Notes: a model not told the origin generated them from the letters alone. DNA of 64,000 nt from Apricaphanius iberus (GCA_028564705.1 JAPXFQ010000074.1:1319501-1383500); one strand, 5' to 3'; numbered from the stretch's first letter, positions 34,410 to 47,649 are shown. Translations and numbers: made by a program.

Positions 34410-35030
34410 TAGGGCTGGATGACAATTCGATAGCAATATATATCGGTCGATAGACGTGTAGTGCAATAGAAAAAAAAGGCGTCAATAAAAAAAGTAAGAT
34501 AGAAAAAAAAAAGTTTCTCATTTTTTAATTATACCCTATCAGGCTGCTTAATACAACAACCATTACTTACTCCGAAGGAATCATTAACAATGACCCACGC
34601 AGCTCTGTCAGCCACCCTCTCTCCTTTCAAACCACACAAAGGATTAAATCATTTGAGCTGAAACAGATTTTATTAATAGTCCCTAAGCGAACCTTCACCT
34701 AGGTTCGCCGCGCTCAGACCTCATAACAAGGCAGCAACGGAAAATGTTGTTCCAGATAAATGTTTCAGTGGCTCAGGTAAATTTGCGCCCCGTATTGAAC
34801 CGATCCTCCACGCACTAAAACACTAAACGTTGCAATATTGAACGAAATATAAAACTACGATCAGCTGTTTTAAGCAGGACTCCCCTCTCCCGGCTCGCTA
34901 CGAATCTCAGGAAACGTACCCAGGTCACGTTGCTAACATCTGTGGCTTTCAAAATGTCCCCTCAGTTCTGCTCCCGGTCCTCAGAAGCGAAAAAACGCTT
35001 TAAAAAACACAACAGGGGTTGGATAGACCT
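34410..35030. mobile_element. hAT-like non-autonomous element, partial
   Basis: Starts TAGGGCTGGATGACAATTCG. Internal sequence around TTGAACCGATCCTCCACGCA is shared in diverged form with the element at 50270-50996 (TTTAACCGATCCTCAATGCA), showing they are one family. Right border is approximate. Confidence 0.5.
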
Positions 35031-35999
35031 GCTGGCTTTGGCTCTCAGTGACTGAACTGCAGTGTTGGAGCCCATCAACACTGGTGAGTAGCTAGTTAAT
35101 GGTTTCATCCCCAAGTTTACGGACTACAGTTTCTGTACATCTGTGTTGTATGAAGTTGGTTCCAGCTCTTAGGATCTTAGAAACTAAATGCTGCCTCACT
35201 TTTAGTTCTGATTCTGCCAACACAAACTCAACAGATCCCTGATCTCTACTACATACCCCAGGCTGTGGGAACTAGGGGTGCAGAGGGTGCTGCAGCACCC
35301 CCTTGTGGATGACGAATGATATGCATGTTGAATTTTTGCTAGCAAAATTAAATGAAATAAATTTTAGATTTGATTTATCTTTGAATTGAACACAAACACA
35401 AATCTATACTATTTTCATTTTTCATATGACTGTATTACTGATGCCACACATCCACATGTATGTACTGCAGAAAAGGCAATAAATTAACAAAATGGACAGC
35501 CAGAAGCAAGTACCCGACATCTTTTCAGCTCTACTAAAAACAAGCTAAAACTAAACAGAAATGCTTCTATTGACTGCCAGATTAAAGAACATGTCTCTGA
35601 AACAGACTGGACACAAACATAGAGCCAATGAAAAAAATGACCAGATGGAAGACTGCAGAAGCTGCACAACAGCACAGTGCTTCAAGCAGCGATTGGAACG
35701 CCCCCTTTCCTACTTTGACATGAAGAGGGCAACATTCGGCTGCTGATCTTAGGTTAAAGGAACATGGGTCAGGATGAAGAAACGAAACTCACATTTGACG
35801 TGGTCCGGCTCTGCGAGTAAGTGCACCCACCAGTCAAGCCGCACAAATCAGAGACCACTGCTCATATGCATGTATTATGAAAACAAGCACCATGTCGAGC
35901 AAAAAAGTGAGAAAAATCTGTATTTGGTCCAAGTAGGCAGAAACTCCTCCACAGATTTTGTGGGCACACATAGATTTTGCAGAGTGAACAGATGTTCCA
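35031..35999. other. niban2 intron 1, anonymous stretch
   Basis: No recognised gene or repeat family. Confidence 0.4.
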
Positions 36000-36187
36000 A
36001 TGGGGAACCCAGGTCCTCTCATTGTTGAGATCCTATTTGCCTGGGAGCTCACAGAATGTCTTTTTTTTTAAGGATCTCTCTGAGACCTGTACTGTGAGGC
36101 AGGGGGTCTCTCAGGGTTCTGTGCTTAAACCACTGCTTTTCTCACTTTACTTGTTGCCTCTTGCTCTACTTTTTAAGTGTTTCAAAG
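36000..36187 (+). mobile_element. LINE reverse-transcriptase relic
   Basis: The frame encodes LRSYLPGSSQNVFFFKD followed by ETCTVRQGVSQGSVLKPLLF and SLYLLPLALLF, a diverged copy of the RT block with QGVPQGSVLGPLLFSLYLLP. It is cut sharply at 36187/36188 by another element. Confidence 0.7.
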
Positions 36188-36310
36188 TAGGGCTCAACGA
36201 TTAATTGCATATGCAATTAAATCGCGATTTGGTAAAATGCGAATTCCTAATCGCAAAGGCTGCGATTTGACTTGATGTAAACATATCTGCTAGAGTCACG
36301 TGACTTGCAA
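36188..36310. mobile_element. hAT-like element, left end fragment
   Basis: Starts TAGGGCTCAACGATTAATTG, with internal AATCGCGATTTGG, a known style of fish hAT terminus. The opposite end was not found. Confidence 0.4.
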
Positions 36311-38590
36311 ACAATGCAGGGAGAGAAGGAAACGCTGCACTTTAACCGGTTATAAAATTACCAAAAGCTTAACAGAATCCAACACTACACAACATTTAGT
36401 ACCAAAGAGGAACGGTACATCAGTTGTGAGAAATTATATCTGCTATGAAAACGTTGATGCTGCGCAACGCCAGGTATTATGCAGAACCCGTCTTGGTATT
36501 GTTTCTGCCTCACGAGGTAGGCTACAGTACGAACCTTTATCAACACCTAAAAACATCACACCACCATATATGACAGTTGCACGGCTAAACTGACTGCCAC
36601 CAGTATTTACATTTCCAGTAAACAAACTTCGAGGCGACAGGGATCGCTGACCGAGCTGTTTGACAGAATCGCTCCTTAGAAACATAAAAAAACGGCACAC
36701 TGAAATAATTGGTGCTATAACGGGTTTTATAGCCAAAAGTATGCTTTGTTAACCATGATGAATAAGCTAGGATTCAATCTCTCACACACATTTTAGCCAA
36801 ATTTTATCTGCGCTGTATAAAAAATGCAGACAGAAAGTTAAAGCCGCACCGAAAACAGCGGAGTATTTTGTAACAACTGACATGAGCTCAAACCGCTCTA
36901 CGGAGCCATACCAGAGTCTGAAAGTGCATTAGATCGATGGAGAATTAAAAATCAGAGCTTGTTCCTTCAAGCATCCTACTTCCTGGATAACCACACGGAG
37001 GAAAACATTGCAGCCGGAGGGAATTATTAGCTGGGATCAAAAGGAAGAAAACCTTGATTGCAGAACGACACCAAAGCAGCATGACAAGTGAATAGGTGTT
37101 GACATGTCTGACTACTAATAAACCAGTTTCTACGTGTATTTTGGTGCTTTGTTTGAGGCTCGTTCTCCTTTGGTCAATGGAATGGAGTTCCACTCATGCG
37201 CGGCAGCAACTGAATATGCATGCTGACTGGAAGTACTCATTCTGAGAGGAACAATGCAGTCCCCCCTCCTGCTTCAATTCTTGTTCCCCTAATAAAATCT
37301 GGATTATGTTAAAGCACATTAGCTGAATAGTCAAGTGTACACCAAAGGGAGATGTATGGTCCACCACAAAGCTGAACTCTGTCTCTGCTGCCAAAGAATA
37401 AACACACCGAGGAGACATTAAGCGCCCTTGCTAAGGGGAAAAGTCCACAGCTCTTTGTCCTTGAAATATCCTAAGTTTGCCCCTTTGAAAAAAAATTACA
37501 ACCATTAAACATTCCCATTCCAACTTGAAAAACACTTGAAGACAACACTTTTGGATAAATTAGAGCAGAGACAGTAAGTCAGGTGTTCTTGTCAGTCACC
37601 TAACAGATCGACTTCCAGAAGGAGCAAATAAGTCCCATACAAAAAGAAAAGTAGGTGGGACCCCCACAAAAAAGTAAAAAAAACTAAATTGGCAATAAAA
37701 GGTGCTTTCTTTCATTTTTTTTTTTTTTTTTTTTTTTTTTTGTAAAAGATAAGAATCATATTCTTTTGGGGGCTTCCTGTTTAAAGGGTCAGTTAGCCAG
37801 AAAACAATAACCTTGTATTTTTCCACAACTCTGGGCCTGGGGCAGTAATTCAACAGCACTGATGCAAAGGTCCAAAAAGAAATGAGTTCAGCTTTCATCA
37901 TACTGACCTTTTTAATGAGTGCTAATTTCTCATTTAGGATATGACACATGAGGCAAACTGCATATAGAGCAGCACTGGACCAATTGATTTTCTGTATAAC
38001 TACTGAGGAGCAAATGGTGGTTAAGTGAATTCAGCACAACGTTGGATGGAGAGAAAGTGTAGAAGGTGGAAAGTTGATCTCTAAGCGTTGAGTGGAATTC
38101 ATTTTTATCTAGCAAATGTTTTGACCAAACTTGTCCAGAACAAAACTCCAGACAGAAGGCTTTATTCCTTAGTAATAGAAGTTTAGTGTAAGAACCTACT
38201 TTAGATCTTTGATCCAACGTACTCTTGTAGTGACTTATTATTCCTTGGAAATCTCAATTTCTTTCCTCATAATCTTGGATCAGTCAATCATATATAATTA
38301 CATGGGCATAACTTACGGTTTTAGAAAAACTTTTAATTATACAGCACCAAATGTAAAAGCAGAATTTTCAAACCACAACACAGAGCTGAAGGGATCCAGT
38401 CGGTCATCCTCCTCCCTGCTGCTGTAGCAGATGAGAAGCATTCGTGCCATAAAATATAAATGGAATTTAATTTTGAATCTCACTAGTTGCCGTTCGGTCA
38501 TGTAGCCAATTCATTCTCGAGTTTTGATGACATAGGATGGCTGGCCTCAACAGCCTTGTTTCAGCAGCGTACAATACAGCTTTTTCTAAT
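36311..38590. other. niban2 intron 1, anonymous stretch
   Basis: No gene recognised. A 27-base poly-T run lies at 37715-37741. Confidence 0.4.
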
Positions 38591-38740
38591 GGTGCATTCA
38601 CACCGCAGGCTTTCCCAGCGTCAGGCAAAGCTCACAAAGTGCCGCAGAGACCGTGACGCTCCTCCAACGGCCTCCGCCATAGACTTAACATGTAATCTTG
38701 ACGTCGCTCACGCTGACAAAGCCTGCGGTGTGAATGAACC
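38591..38740. mobile_element. Short MITE, 150 bp
   Basis: Left end GGTGCATTCACACCGCAGGC; right end is the complement of GGTTCATTCACACCGCAGGC. Inverted similarity continues through CAGCGT. No coding. A related single end (AGTGTGAATGCACCAT) occurs at about 51037-51052. Confidence 0.7.
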
Positions 38741-39572
38741 TTAAAGTTGTCAAGAGGTCATTGCGAGGTCACGTAGTGTTGCTTTTGGAGCTTGGTTCAA
38801 TTCTGAAAGAAACAAAGACGATGAGGCAAGTCTTCAGAGTTTCTCTACATGACAATAGCGAAGAAAGTTTTCACAGGATTTATGTAACCTCTACATCTTT
38901 CGTGCATTTGATTCCTTTGTCAGCTACAGCTCCCATCAGTCCGCTGCTGAATACGAAATACTCTTGCCTCCTCCTTTGTGTTCCAGTGCCACCTCCTAAA
39001 AGACAAGTTATGCAGTGTAGTATGATACACAATATATGTGAGTTCTTTCATCCACAAGATATTCACATTTTGTACTCCAGTGATGGAGTCTAGGAATTCT
39101 GTCGGTGTTAACATTGCTGATTTAGTTTGACGTTGGTGTGCTTTGCTCTTCCACTTTTTTTATTTCTTTGCATCACTGAGGAACGTTCCAGGAGCCTTTT
39201 AATGTGTGTCCCAGCACCGCATTTGGATTGAATCTGAGGACAGTGTTTTATTTCTTTAAGTCTAGACTAGACCCTCCTTTTTTCTTTTTCTTTTTTACCA
39301 TCAGTTTGTCAATACCAGGGTGGACTAGTTTTGTTCTGTTCTGAGAGTATTTGTGAAGTAGAGAGCTTGTTGTGCTGTTGTAAATCAAACTATGCTTAGA
39401 AGGAGTCTAGCGTCTCATTAACCAGATCATTCTATCGAGGAGCTAGGGGGAGTTGCTCAAGGATGTATTAAGGTCTAAAGTCCCAAGTGTTTGTTGATAG
39501 AACTATCTAAAGGCGTTATGAACTCTGTGGCTTTTTAATAAGCATCAATGTCTGTCCATCAGTTTGGATTTA

Positions 39573-39881
39573 AGCCTAGTTTATACGTCTCCATCTGCGG
39601 AGGTACACCCCACCATCATCCATTGACACAAGTAGTCCCTGACAGACAGGCAACGATGGATGGAGTGGAGCCCAATTTTCTAACCATCTGTAATATGAAA
39701 TAGAGATGTGCATTTTACAAGCTAAAGTAAATTAGCTGCTGTTAACCAGAGACATCACTGCAGTGGTAGGTAGACCTGCCAGACCGCTGGACTAGAGAAG
39801 AAATTCTTTGCAACGATGGAGATGTACGTGTCCATCAGTACATGAGTGCAAATTTGCGGGTGGAGAAGCAAAAACTAGGCT
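39573..39881. mobile_element. MITE (AGCCTAGTTTAT family), copy 1
   Basis: Left end AGCCTAGTTTATACGTCTCC; right end is the complement of AAGCCTAGTTTTTGCTTCTC. The same termini occur at 42444-42679. Non-coding. Confidence 0.65.
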
Positions 39882-40531
39882 TTAGTCTCGATAGTAAATG
39901 GCTGTTGTTGCACCCTATTGGTGGTTGCAGTTCCCTCTACTTTCATTACTGTGCCAGATTTTAACCTAGTTGTGCGCCACAGCATCAGGATAAAGGTTTT
40001 CCAACAGATCAGTTTTGTCATCTGAACAGAAGGATATTGTCTCTCAGTCCAGCAGATTACGAAATGCTGTTATGGTAACAGTTCATAATCCAAACACATC
40101 AGTTGCTAAATTGCAAAATTTAATTGGCCATCCAGTAATCCAAAGGGTAAATATTAGCAGGAAAAGCAGTGGTGTGATTGTTTCCTGGAGGTCGGCTCTA
40201 GGCAGCAGACTCCAGTCTGGAGTTAGGTTGTTCTACTGTCAATTTGCGCACAGCCATTCCCATCTACATAAATTGGAAAACTGCAATTTAGTTGTGTTAG
40301 TAGCATCTAACACTAGAAACTATCATAGTACAGAGTCTGCTTCCTAGAAGTTTTAAAAGATCAAAATCTGTTTCTGTGTATCCACTGCCTCACCTAAATG
40401 ACCAAACCTTACCCTATCCCTCAGCAAAGACTCTAACCTGCTTTGGTTTTACTTCAACAGTTTGGAACATCAAGTTGAGTGGTAAGACTTGTTCTGCTCA
40501 TAAAGAGGTCAGTCTGACTGCAGAGTTGACC

Positions 40532-41025
40532 TTAAAGGCACAGTGTGTAATTTTCGGCCAGTAGGGGGCAGTGCATACCTAAATTATCACAAGCATCTGT
40601 GTCTTCGAGTAAGAAACTCAGCAACGGAGGTCCAACTAGTGAGGTTTTCAAACGGTCAATTCCCTGAGAATGATCTATTTGCAGCAACATGACGAGCACA
40701 TCAGTCTCTCTTTCATCGATTGGAACTAGTAAAGAGGTAAAAATGTATTTATGGCAAAACTTTTTTGCATTTTTAGGGGAAATCAGTGTTTTTAATAACA
40801 GGCGTGTTCCGTGCGCTTTGTCCTTCCGGGCTCTTGTAAAAGTAAAGACGTCATGTAATATAATAAAGAGGACCCGTGCCTATGTATTTTAAAGCGGATT
40901 TTTAATGTCATATTTTACAATATCGCCAATATTTAGCAATTAATGTGCTTTACGTAATTATTATTACATAATATTTTATTGTCTATTTTCAGATGTACTG
41001 CAAAAACTACACACTGTCACTTTAA
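40532..41025. mobile_element. MITE with ACAGTGTGTA termini
   Basis: Left end TTAAAGGCACAGTGTGTAAT; right end is the complement of TTAAAGTGACAGTGTGTAGT. Roughly 490 bp, non-coding. A convincing target duplication was not found, so the superfamily is left open. Confidence 0.65.
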
Positions 41026-42443
41026 AACCATTAACACTGCACTGTAGAGATCTAAATAATCTTCGTAGATGAGGAAACCACCTTATTCCATTCCTTCCAT
41101 CCACCTGTAATAAAAAAAAAATCGAAGCCGGCTTCTGAACCTTTCAGTCATTTTTGCCAACATATGGTATCTTTTTTTTTTTTTTCTCATGATTTCACAG
41201 TCAACTTTCACTTCCCCTATGACACATTTTTTTTTTGGGTGGGATTTTTTTCCCATATTTGCACAAAGACGGAGTGAGGCTAGGTCATCAATGGTTACGG
41301 TCATGGCCAGTGGAAGTATGCAGAAAAGGAAACTTGAGTAGATGCTCTGTATAAGGAATAATTACACATTACATTGTGTCCATTTGATCTTGTTGAGATT
41401 TAATGAAGATACTGCATTAATGTTATCCTGTAACTAGAAGGATTCTTGATAGAATTATTTGATCATCATTCTCACTGCCTCCATTTTGCCAGATATCAAA
41501 CATACATCTTTATTTAGGAAGAGTCCCCCAACTCAATCATTGCTTTGCAGGCTGACTCTTCACTGCTTTGGTACAAAAAGAGCTTTCAGTGTTGTTTCCA
41601 GGTGACAGCTACATGCCACCTGGAAACCATAGATGTGGTTAAAAAAAAAAAATCCCTCTTATGTAATATGAACAAACCAATGAAAAAAGGTCCACCAGGC
41701 AGAGTAATATTGTATGTCCCTACCATTATTGATTGTTGTGCTTTTTCCTTTTGTGCATTTCTGCCTTTATATTTCAATGCATGCAGTTTATGAACACTGC
41801 TACTGTCTTAATAAGATCATCATAGCATTTACATCCAACCCGGCTGCCTCAATACGCATCCCAGAGCTCCGGTGTGGAGATTTTTAAGAAGGAGCCCCTC
41901 TGGTGTCTCCTGTTAGGTCAGCGTGCCCTGAAGCTACAGTGTTCTTTGTAACTTGTACTGATCTGTACAATAATGTATACTAGACGCCTAGTTTTAGAGA
42001 TGAAATCTGACACTGCCATGTTTCTGCCACGACCGGACCAAAACAGATCAAATGATTCATTGGAATGTGCATTTTTAAACAAAACTGTAACATTCAAAGC
42101 ATTTTTAAACTGTGAGCATTGATTACCTGTCAGCTCCATCAGTCTTTGTTTCTGTGAGTTTTCTCGCTATGACTGGAAGGTTTAGACTCCTTGCATGGAA
42201 AGGAGGGCTGAAACGGCCATTACAAACAGGCAGCCTTACAAGAGTGGGAGCCTTCATATTGTTCACTACAGGAACAATATTTAACTGTGTAATCCATTTT
42301 TTTGCTGTTAAATTCCGCAATTCAATCTCGCTTTCCCACACCGTGGTTTGGAGCACCACAGCTCTCTGTGTAGACTTCTTCTGGTGGGCTGAACAGGAAG
42401 CCTGTTGATCAGTTTGAGCACTGCTGCCACCTAGTGAGGCTTA
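41026..42443. other. niban2 intron 1, anonymous stretch
   Basis: No gene or classified repeat recognised; a few short homopolymer runs. Confidence 0.4.
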
Positions 42444-42679
42444 AGTCTAGTTTATGCTTCTCCCACCGCAAATTTGCACTCAGACGCAGTCGTATTGATG
42501 GAGACGTTTTCTGTTTATAGTACTTCGCTCTTCCACTCCATTCTTTATTGTTTTGCTCAACCAGGACAGCAGGGGGTGCTCCGTGCGTCCTTGCGTAGGT
42601 GACGGAGAGCCCTTGCGTTGACGGATAATGGCGTTGCGATAATCTGTCTCCGTCAAAACGCAGAAGCATAAACTAGGCT
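42444..42679. mobile_element. MITE (AGCCTAGTTTAT family), copy 2
   Basis: Left end AGTCTAGTTTATGCTTCTCC; right end is the complement of AGCCTAGTTTATGCTTCTGC. Flanked by TA on both sides (42442-42443 and 42680-42681). It lies 150 bp upstream of niban2 exon 2. Non-coding. Confidence 0.7.
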
Positions 42680-42829
42680 TAATAAAAAACTAAAGTATGA
42701 ATAAAAGCCTCAGCTACCAAGAGGCACGAGGAGGTGGGGGTGTAGGGGGGGTTCTAGTGCCCCCCTGGCTACCCACAATTTAAGAAACACTGGTCTAACT
42801 TGTACATGCTTTGCGGGTTTGTGTTTCAG

Positions 42830-42960
42830 CCCGGACTGGGATGGTAATGGCAGAGTTTGGCCGCCTGTATGAGCAGCAGTATGCTGTAGCACTCTTCAAC
42901 AAAGTTCGCTTTGACATCGAGGGAGGAGGTGGCCCACAGCCTCAACTGCTACAGCGCAAG
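42830..42960 (+). CDS. niban2: niban2 coding exon 2
   Basis: This exon completes an Ala codon with the base from exon 1 and encodes residues 19-62, including EFGRLYEQQYAVALFNKVR and ending QPQLLQRK. Human NIBAN2 has a matching segment around FYEDQYGVALFN. The acceptor is TTTCAG at 42824-42829 and the donor is GTAAGG at 42961. The exon is 131 nt and ends in phase 0. An internal GGGG run of glycines (about residues 52-55) replaces the shorter mammalian linker. The segment forms helical sequence just before the PH domain. Confidence 0.97.
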
Positions 42961-45325
42961 GTAAGGAATTCACCCTTACCTATTCCATTCTCTGTCAAAT
43001 GTAATACAGTTTACAGAGTGAGCATTTCTCTTTTTTTCTGTTTTTTTAAGAAGACAACGAAGAGCAGTAGATGAGCCTATGAAACAATTGAGCTCTAAGA
43101 AAGTGGCCAAAGACAGTAAATGGGGACGTTAAATGGATAAGATGTAGAAGTAATAAAGATCTGTTCTATAAAATGTAAAAACAAAAACTTTTAGTTTGAT
43201 TAAATTGTGTTTAATTTATTCAAAACCCCAACCAATGTAATTTTTATGTATTTTTTGACCATCTCAAAGTGATTTAATTTTTACTTTTTTGAGCAAGCTT
43301 CATGCGACCGTCTCAAGCAGTGTTTTTGGTCCTGATTGGTCATATTAGACCAACTTTCTGCATTAACATACAGCAACAAATTAAGAAGCTAACATATCAC
43401 TGAATAGTATCAGTGATTATGTAATCCTCATAATAAATAGCTTCAGTAGATGCAGATTTATTTGAAATGTTTGTTAATTTTGATTGTTATGGCTTACAGC
43501 TAATAGAACATTTTTGTTAGTTTGACAGACAGAAAACCCTGTGCCGATAATTCAGTACAATATATACATTATAAAGCTAGAAGTGGAGTATGGACCACTC
43601 AGCAGCAGTCCAATCCTTTTTCCTACCCATTTGCTTCTGACCCAGGCTCTGGTTTAACACAAATAATGCAAAAGATGCAGCTTATATCTAGGATAAATCT
43701 GAATGTGGTTGCTTATCAAGCTCTGTCTCCAGCTGCAGACCACACCTTGTAATTTCCTCTTAAACTCTTTAATGAGAATTGCAGCATAATCCTTTCAAGG
43801 CAGTTCTTTGTGACCTTTTTTCTACCTTACTTTATTCCTTCTCCTTAACATAAATATGTTTGGTCACAGCACAGTAATGTGCTGCTGCTTCTTACAGTGT
43901 AAGTAAGAGGCCATACAAGTTACCTTTTTTCTAATTGGTCTTGTGTCACATATTACCTTTCTGGCCAACTGAATGTTGAAGTTTAATTTGTCCTGAGATT
44001 CAGTCCTCAAAACATTTATCATGTTCTTTGTTTGAATCTATACAATTGATAGATTTTATTTTTTTAACTGAATTATTAGAATAAAAGAGTGATTTGTTTT
44101 TACCAAATGCTCTCCATGCTTCCCAGTCACAGGAACTCTGTGTCCCTCCACACTAGTTGTGGGCAGTTTGCAGGTCAAGAGGTCACAAAAATCTGCTAGT
44201 GTGAGAAGGCATGATAACTGGAGTTTACAAGAAGTAGAGTTGGACTGACATGACAACAGTCTCAGTCAAATATGTTTGGATCTTTTTTAGTAAACAATTA
44301 AGGGCCTTTTTGAGATAAATCATACAATTCACATATTAAACAAAAAAAGGGATTTATTATGACCAGTTTCCATTGCTGAATAAGGTATTTTCCACATAAA
44401 AAAAAATTTATAAATCATAAATTCCTAATTTTTAGATATTCTTGTATGTTAAAATGGAAATTGTTTTAGATTACAATAAACACTGACAGTCATTCCAAAA
44501 CCGATAAGCTAACTCACAACCTCAAATAATAGTCATAGCTATCTAAATCATATTTACTGGTTGTTAAACTATTTTAATACTGCGTCTCTTTCGTTTAATG
44601 AGAGTGAAGCAGGAATACAGTCTTAGTTCTTAGAGTATTCCCTGTTACCGCCACCTACTGGTGTGTTTGTTCTTTCAAATGATCACTCTAATTTCCATGA
44701 CCATTTAGATGACTTTAGTTGCACCAATAAATCATTTAGTTCTTTAAAATGCATGTTAAGTGTGTGACCCTCAGTCGCCGAGTCATGAATCCGGAAACAG
44801 TCTGTTCTTGTGAACATGTAGCCTTATTAAATTTGGGACGACTGTTAAACCGATGTAGTGTGTTCCGAGCTTTATTTATTTTTCCTTTTTTAGCAACAAA
44901 AAACTGCTTTTGAAAAATCCCATATTGCAGCATGCAGCAGAATTCACTGGCCATGCTAAGACGAAAGCCTAAAATTCAGTCCGGATTCCATGGGTTATTT
45001 GTAACTTCTGATGCAAAGCTTTTGTATCACATCGTACCTTTGCCCAAATGTTAAAAAAGCAGTGTTGAACGTGAAGTTTTTCTAGATCTGACAAAGTTGA
45101 GTGTAGTATCTGTAAACACAATAGAGGCGGCCCTTATTTTACAAGTTAAGGACTCCTGAAAGTCTACCAGGCTACATGGAAATGCTTTCTGTATTTGTAG
45201 CAGTGTTGGCATTTATGTAAAAGTCTGTCCCATGGGTCAGTCTTCTTAGTAGTTTAACAAACTAAAGAGTTTTTTTTATTCGTTTCAGTTTCTGATTTTA
45301 AGTAAAACTATATAATTTCTCACAG
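42961..45325 (+). other. niban2 intron 2
   Basis: 2.4-kb intron with GT/AG ends. No repeat family or additional exon recognised. Confidence 0.6.
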
Positions 45326-45454
45326 ATACCTTTGGAGAACAAATCGATCTTCTCTGGATCACTCTTCCAGTGCTTGGAGGAGAACAAGAAATGGAGGAAC
45401 CGCTTCCTGTTTGTCCCTGACACCTACAATATCAGCTTCTATGACAGCAAAGCG
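45326..45454 (+). CDS. niban2: niban2 coding exon 3 (start of PH domain)
   Basis: This 129-nt exon in phase 0 encodes residues 63-105. It contains SIFSGSLFQCLEENKKWRNR, then FLFVPDTYNISFYDSKA. The pattern of alternating hydrophobic strands with KKWRNRF matches the first strands of the Niban-family PH domain. The acceptor is CACAG at 45321-45325 and the donor GTGAGA at 45455. Read through the donor, the ORF continues about 90 nt into intron 3 before a stop. The splice is preferred because exon 4 resumes the family sequence exactly in frame. Confidence 0.97.
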
Positions 45455-45539
45455 GTGAGAGAGACTATCTGTAAAGTTAAGATGATGCTGACTGGCTTCA
45501 CTCTCACACTAACACCTCCTGTCGTTTTTACCTTCCTAG

Positions 45540-45645
45540 GCCTATGAAAAACGCCACCCTCCCAAAGGAACCATTAACTGTGCTGGCTACAAAGTGCTGA
45601 CCTCTATGGAGCAGTACATGGATCTAATCGGCAGCAGCCTGCCTG
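45540..45645 (+). CDS. niban2: niban2 coding exon 4 (PH domain)
   Basis: This exon encodes residues 106-140 plus the first base of Gly141: AYEKRHPPKGTINCAGYKVL and then TSMEQYMDLIGSSLP. Human NIBAN2 reads very similarly through AGYKILTS and LIGNSLPG. The acceptor is CCTAG at 45535-45539, the donor GTGAG at 45646. Introns 3 (85 bp) and 4 (125 bp) are the shortest in the gene, so exons 3-5 form a compact cluster between two very long introns. Confidence 0.97.
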
Positions 45646-45770
45646 GTGAGTATCAGCAGTGCTTGCTTAAGCTGTTGTATTTCACACTGACAACAGTGTA
45701 GCACAGTGCTGTTCTGTAGGCTATGTTCATACTAACCCTTTTACTTTGTGTATCCTGTACATGTTTCAAG

Positions 45771-45938
45771 GTGTGAAAGCAAAAGCGGGAAGCGCACCCT
45801 TCCTAAAGTTTCCTTACCAGTTTTCTCTGATACTGTGGCACCCTTACGCCCGACACTACTACTTCTGTGTGGAGACGGAGAAAGAACAGCAGAAGTGGCA
45901 CGCTGTTCTCCAGGACTGTGTTAGACACACAAATGATG
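45771..45938 (+). CDS. niban2: niban2 coding exon 5 (end of PH domain)
   Basis: This 168-nt exon encodes residues 141-196. It includes FSLILWHPYARHYYFCVETE followed by KEQQKWHAVLQDCVRH. The Trp in the last stretch (about residue 183) sits in the C-terminal helix, the position of the hallmark PH-domain tryptophan. The HPYARHYYFC block is a strong Niban-2 signature. The acceptor is TTTCAAG at 45764-45770 and the donor GTAAG at 45939. The exon begins and ends in phase 1. Intron 5 after it is 15.8 kb. Confidence 0.97.
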
Positions 45939-46969
45939 GTAAGAATAAGAACTATCCAATAATAGTCAGCAAATACTGGTCATATAAGGACATTAATTGA
46001 TAAGTGAGTTATGCAAGTATTACTGCTAAATCTTAGACAGTAGCTTAAATACATACATTAGCTGTTGTGAAGGTAAATTTGTTCAGTACCAAGTCATAAA
46101 TGAGTTACATATGAACTGATCAAAACTTGATTTCATTTTAAATGAACAAAAATAAAACCAGCATGCAGAAACTTTCTGATTCACTAAGCATATATTTTAG
46201 CAGCTTGTGGAACCACTTTAGCAGGAACAAGTCTTAGTGATAATGTTCTGCTTTAACTTATCAGACTCATCATTGTGAAAGACTGATGAGCTTAAACAGA
46301 AAATGGTGTCACTTCATTGTTCATTGAGGCTTACAGAAAGTCGTTTATGTACAGCACTCAATGAGCATGTTCCCACCTCACCCTTTTTAATGAATGTGTC
46401 TGGACTTTGAGTGGATCATTCTTCTCATATTGTTCTAGATTTACTGCTGTGTTTTGGGTCCTTGTGCTGTTAATGACCTGTTTTGGGTCAAGGGCCAGCT
46501 GTTAGGCAAGGAAGTTCACATTTTACTGTACAATACCAGCTTTTTTATTATCTAAACTCAGTGACTGCATGGTGTCCAGGTCCCATGGCTGCAAAACAAG
46601 CCAAAATCACCAACTCCGTCTCGCCATGGTATAGTGCGTTTGTCCAGATGTGCTGTTATGTTTTTTTTTCCAAATGATGCACTGTTGAAATATCTCGTCT
46701 TTTCAATGCCGCTTAAGCTGTTAACAATGCACAACAATGCATCTAAACCTTTGATCAATTTACTGGGAAATTAACTGCTGGGAAAATCTGCTGAGATCTT
46801 TTCCTTCTAATAGCTCCCACTATAGTTTGATAGATTTTAGTTTACATCAGACTGGAGGGCAGCAACAATTGTTTTCCTGCTAGGTATTGTTAAAACACAC
46901 CTGTAACTGTAGACACGTTTTAGTTAAATTAATTTCATTTGTAAAAATACATTATTTACTATCATTCAG
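45939..46969. other. niban2 intron 5, left part
   Basis: Anonymous sequence after the exon 5 donor; no gene recognised. Confidence 0.45.
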
Positions 46970-47195
46970 ACCTGCAACACATTCCAAAAAAGGTTGGAAA
47001 AGGACCAGGTTAGGGCTAGTAATCAAGGAAATTGGTTCGGTAATGATGTGATCTGAAACTAATGATGTCAGCAGGTACAGATTTTTGTTATACAAGCAGC
47101 ATCCAAGAAAGGTCTAAATCAGTTGGGCAACAAATATGTGAGAAAATTATTGAAATTTTTGATAACAATGTTCCTCAAAGAAAGATAGAACAGAT
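46970..47195 (+). mobile_element. Tc1/mariner-like element, 5' end fragment
   Basis: ACCTGCAACACATTCCAAAA opens a stretch including GCAGCATCCAAGAAAGGTCT and AATGTTCCTCAAAGAAAGAT, resembling the 5' part of a common fish DNA transposon. It stops abruptly before the transposase core. Confidence 0.5.
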
Positions 47196-47649
47196 CCACA
47201 GATCCGAGGCACTCCATATTGTATAAGTACTTTTTATTGATTAAGGGTCATGGCAACGCATTTCAGATGCAATAAACCTTCCTCAGGGCATGTGTTACAA
47301 CTAGGGATGGAAGGAAATATTGATATGCCGATATATCATAATATGTTGACACAATATTGTGTTGATATTCAAAAGCAAAGTATCGTACGAAGTAAGAAGA
47401 GTAAGAATTTGAATTGAACCATTATTAATGACAGCAATTTTTGTCATAAAATTAAAAGTATGACTGCTAGTTGGTGGCTGTTATCATCTTCTTTGTTCCA
47501 TTGGATTATCTAGATTAAGTAATAAAACTGGATATGTTATGGATGAAACAGGTTGGAGTGTTTAGAATTCTGTGACAGATTTTCTACAGTTAAATTCAGT
47601 TTTAAAAATTATAATATATAGTCTTACTAAAAGTATCTTTATAAAAACA

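Noticed and set aside
45326..45547. Read-through of niban2 exon 3 as a 71-codon ORF
   Set aside because: Intron 3 has a proper donor and acceptor, and exon 4 continues the family sequence in frame.
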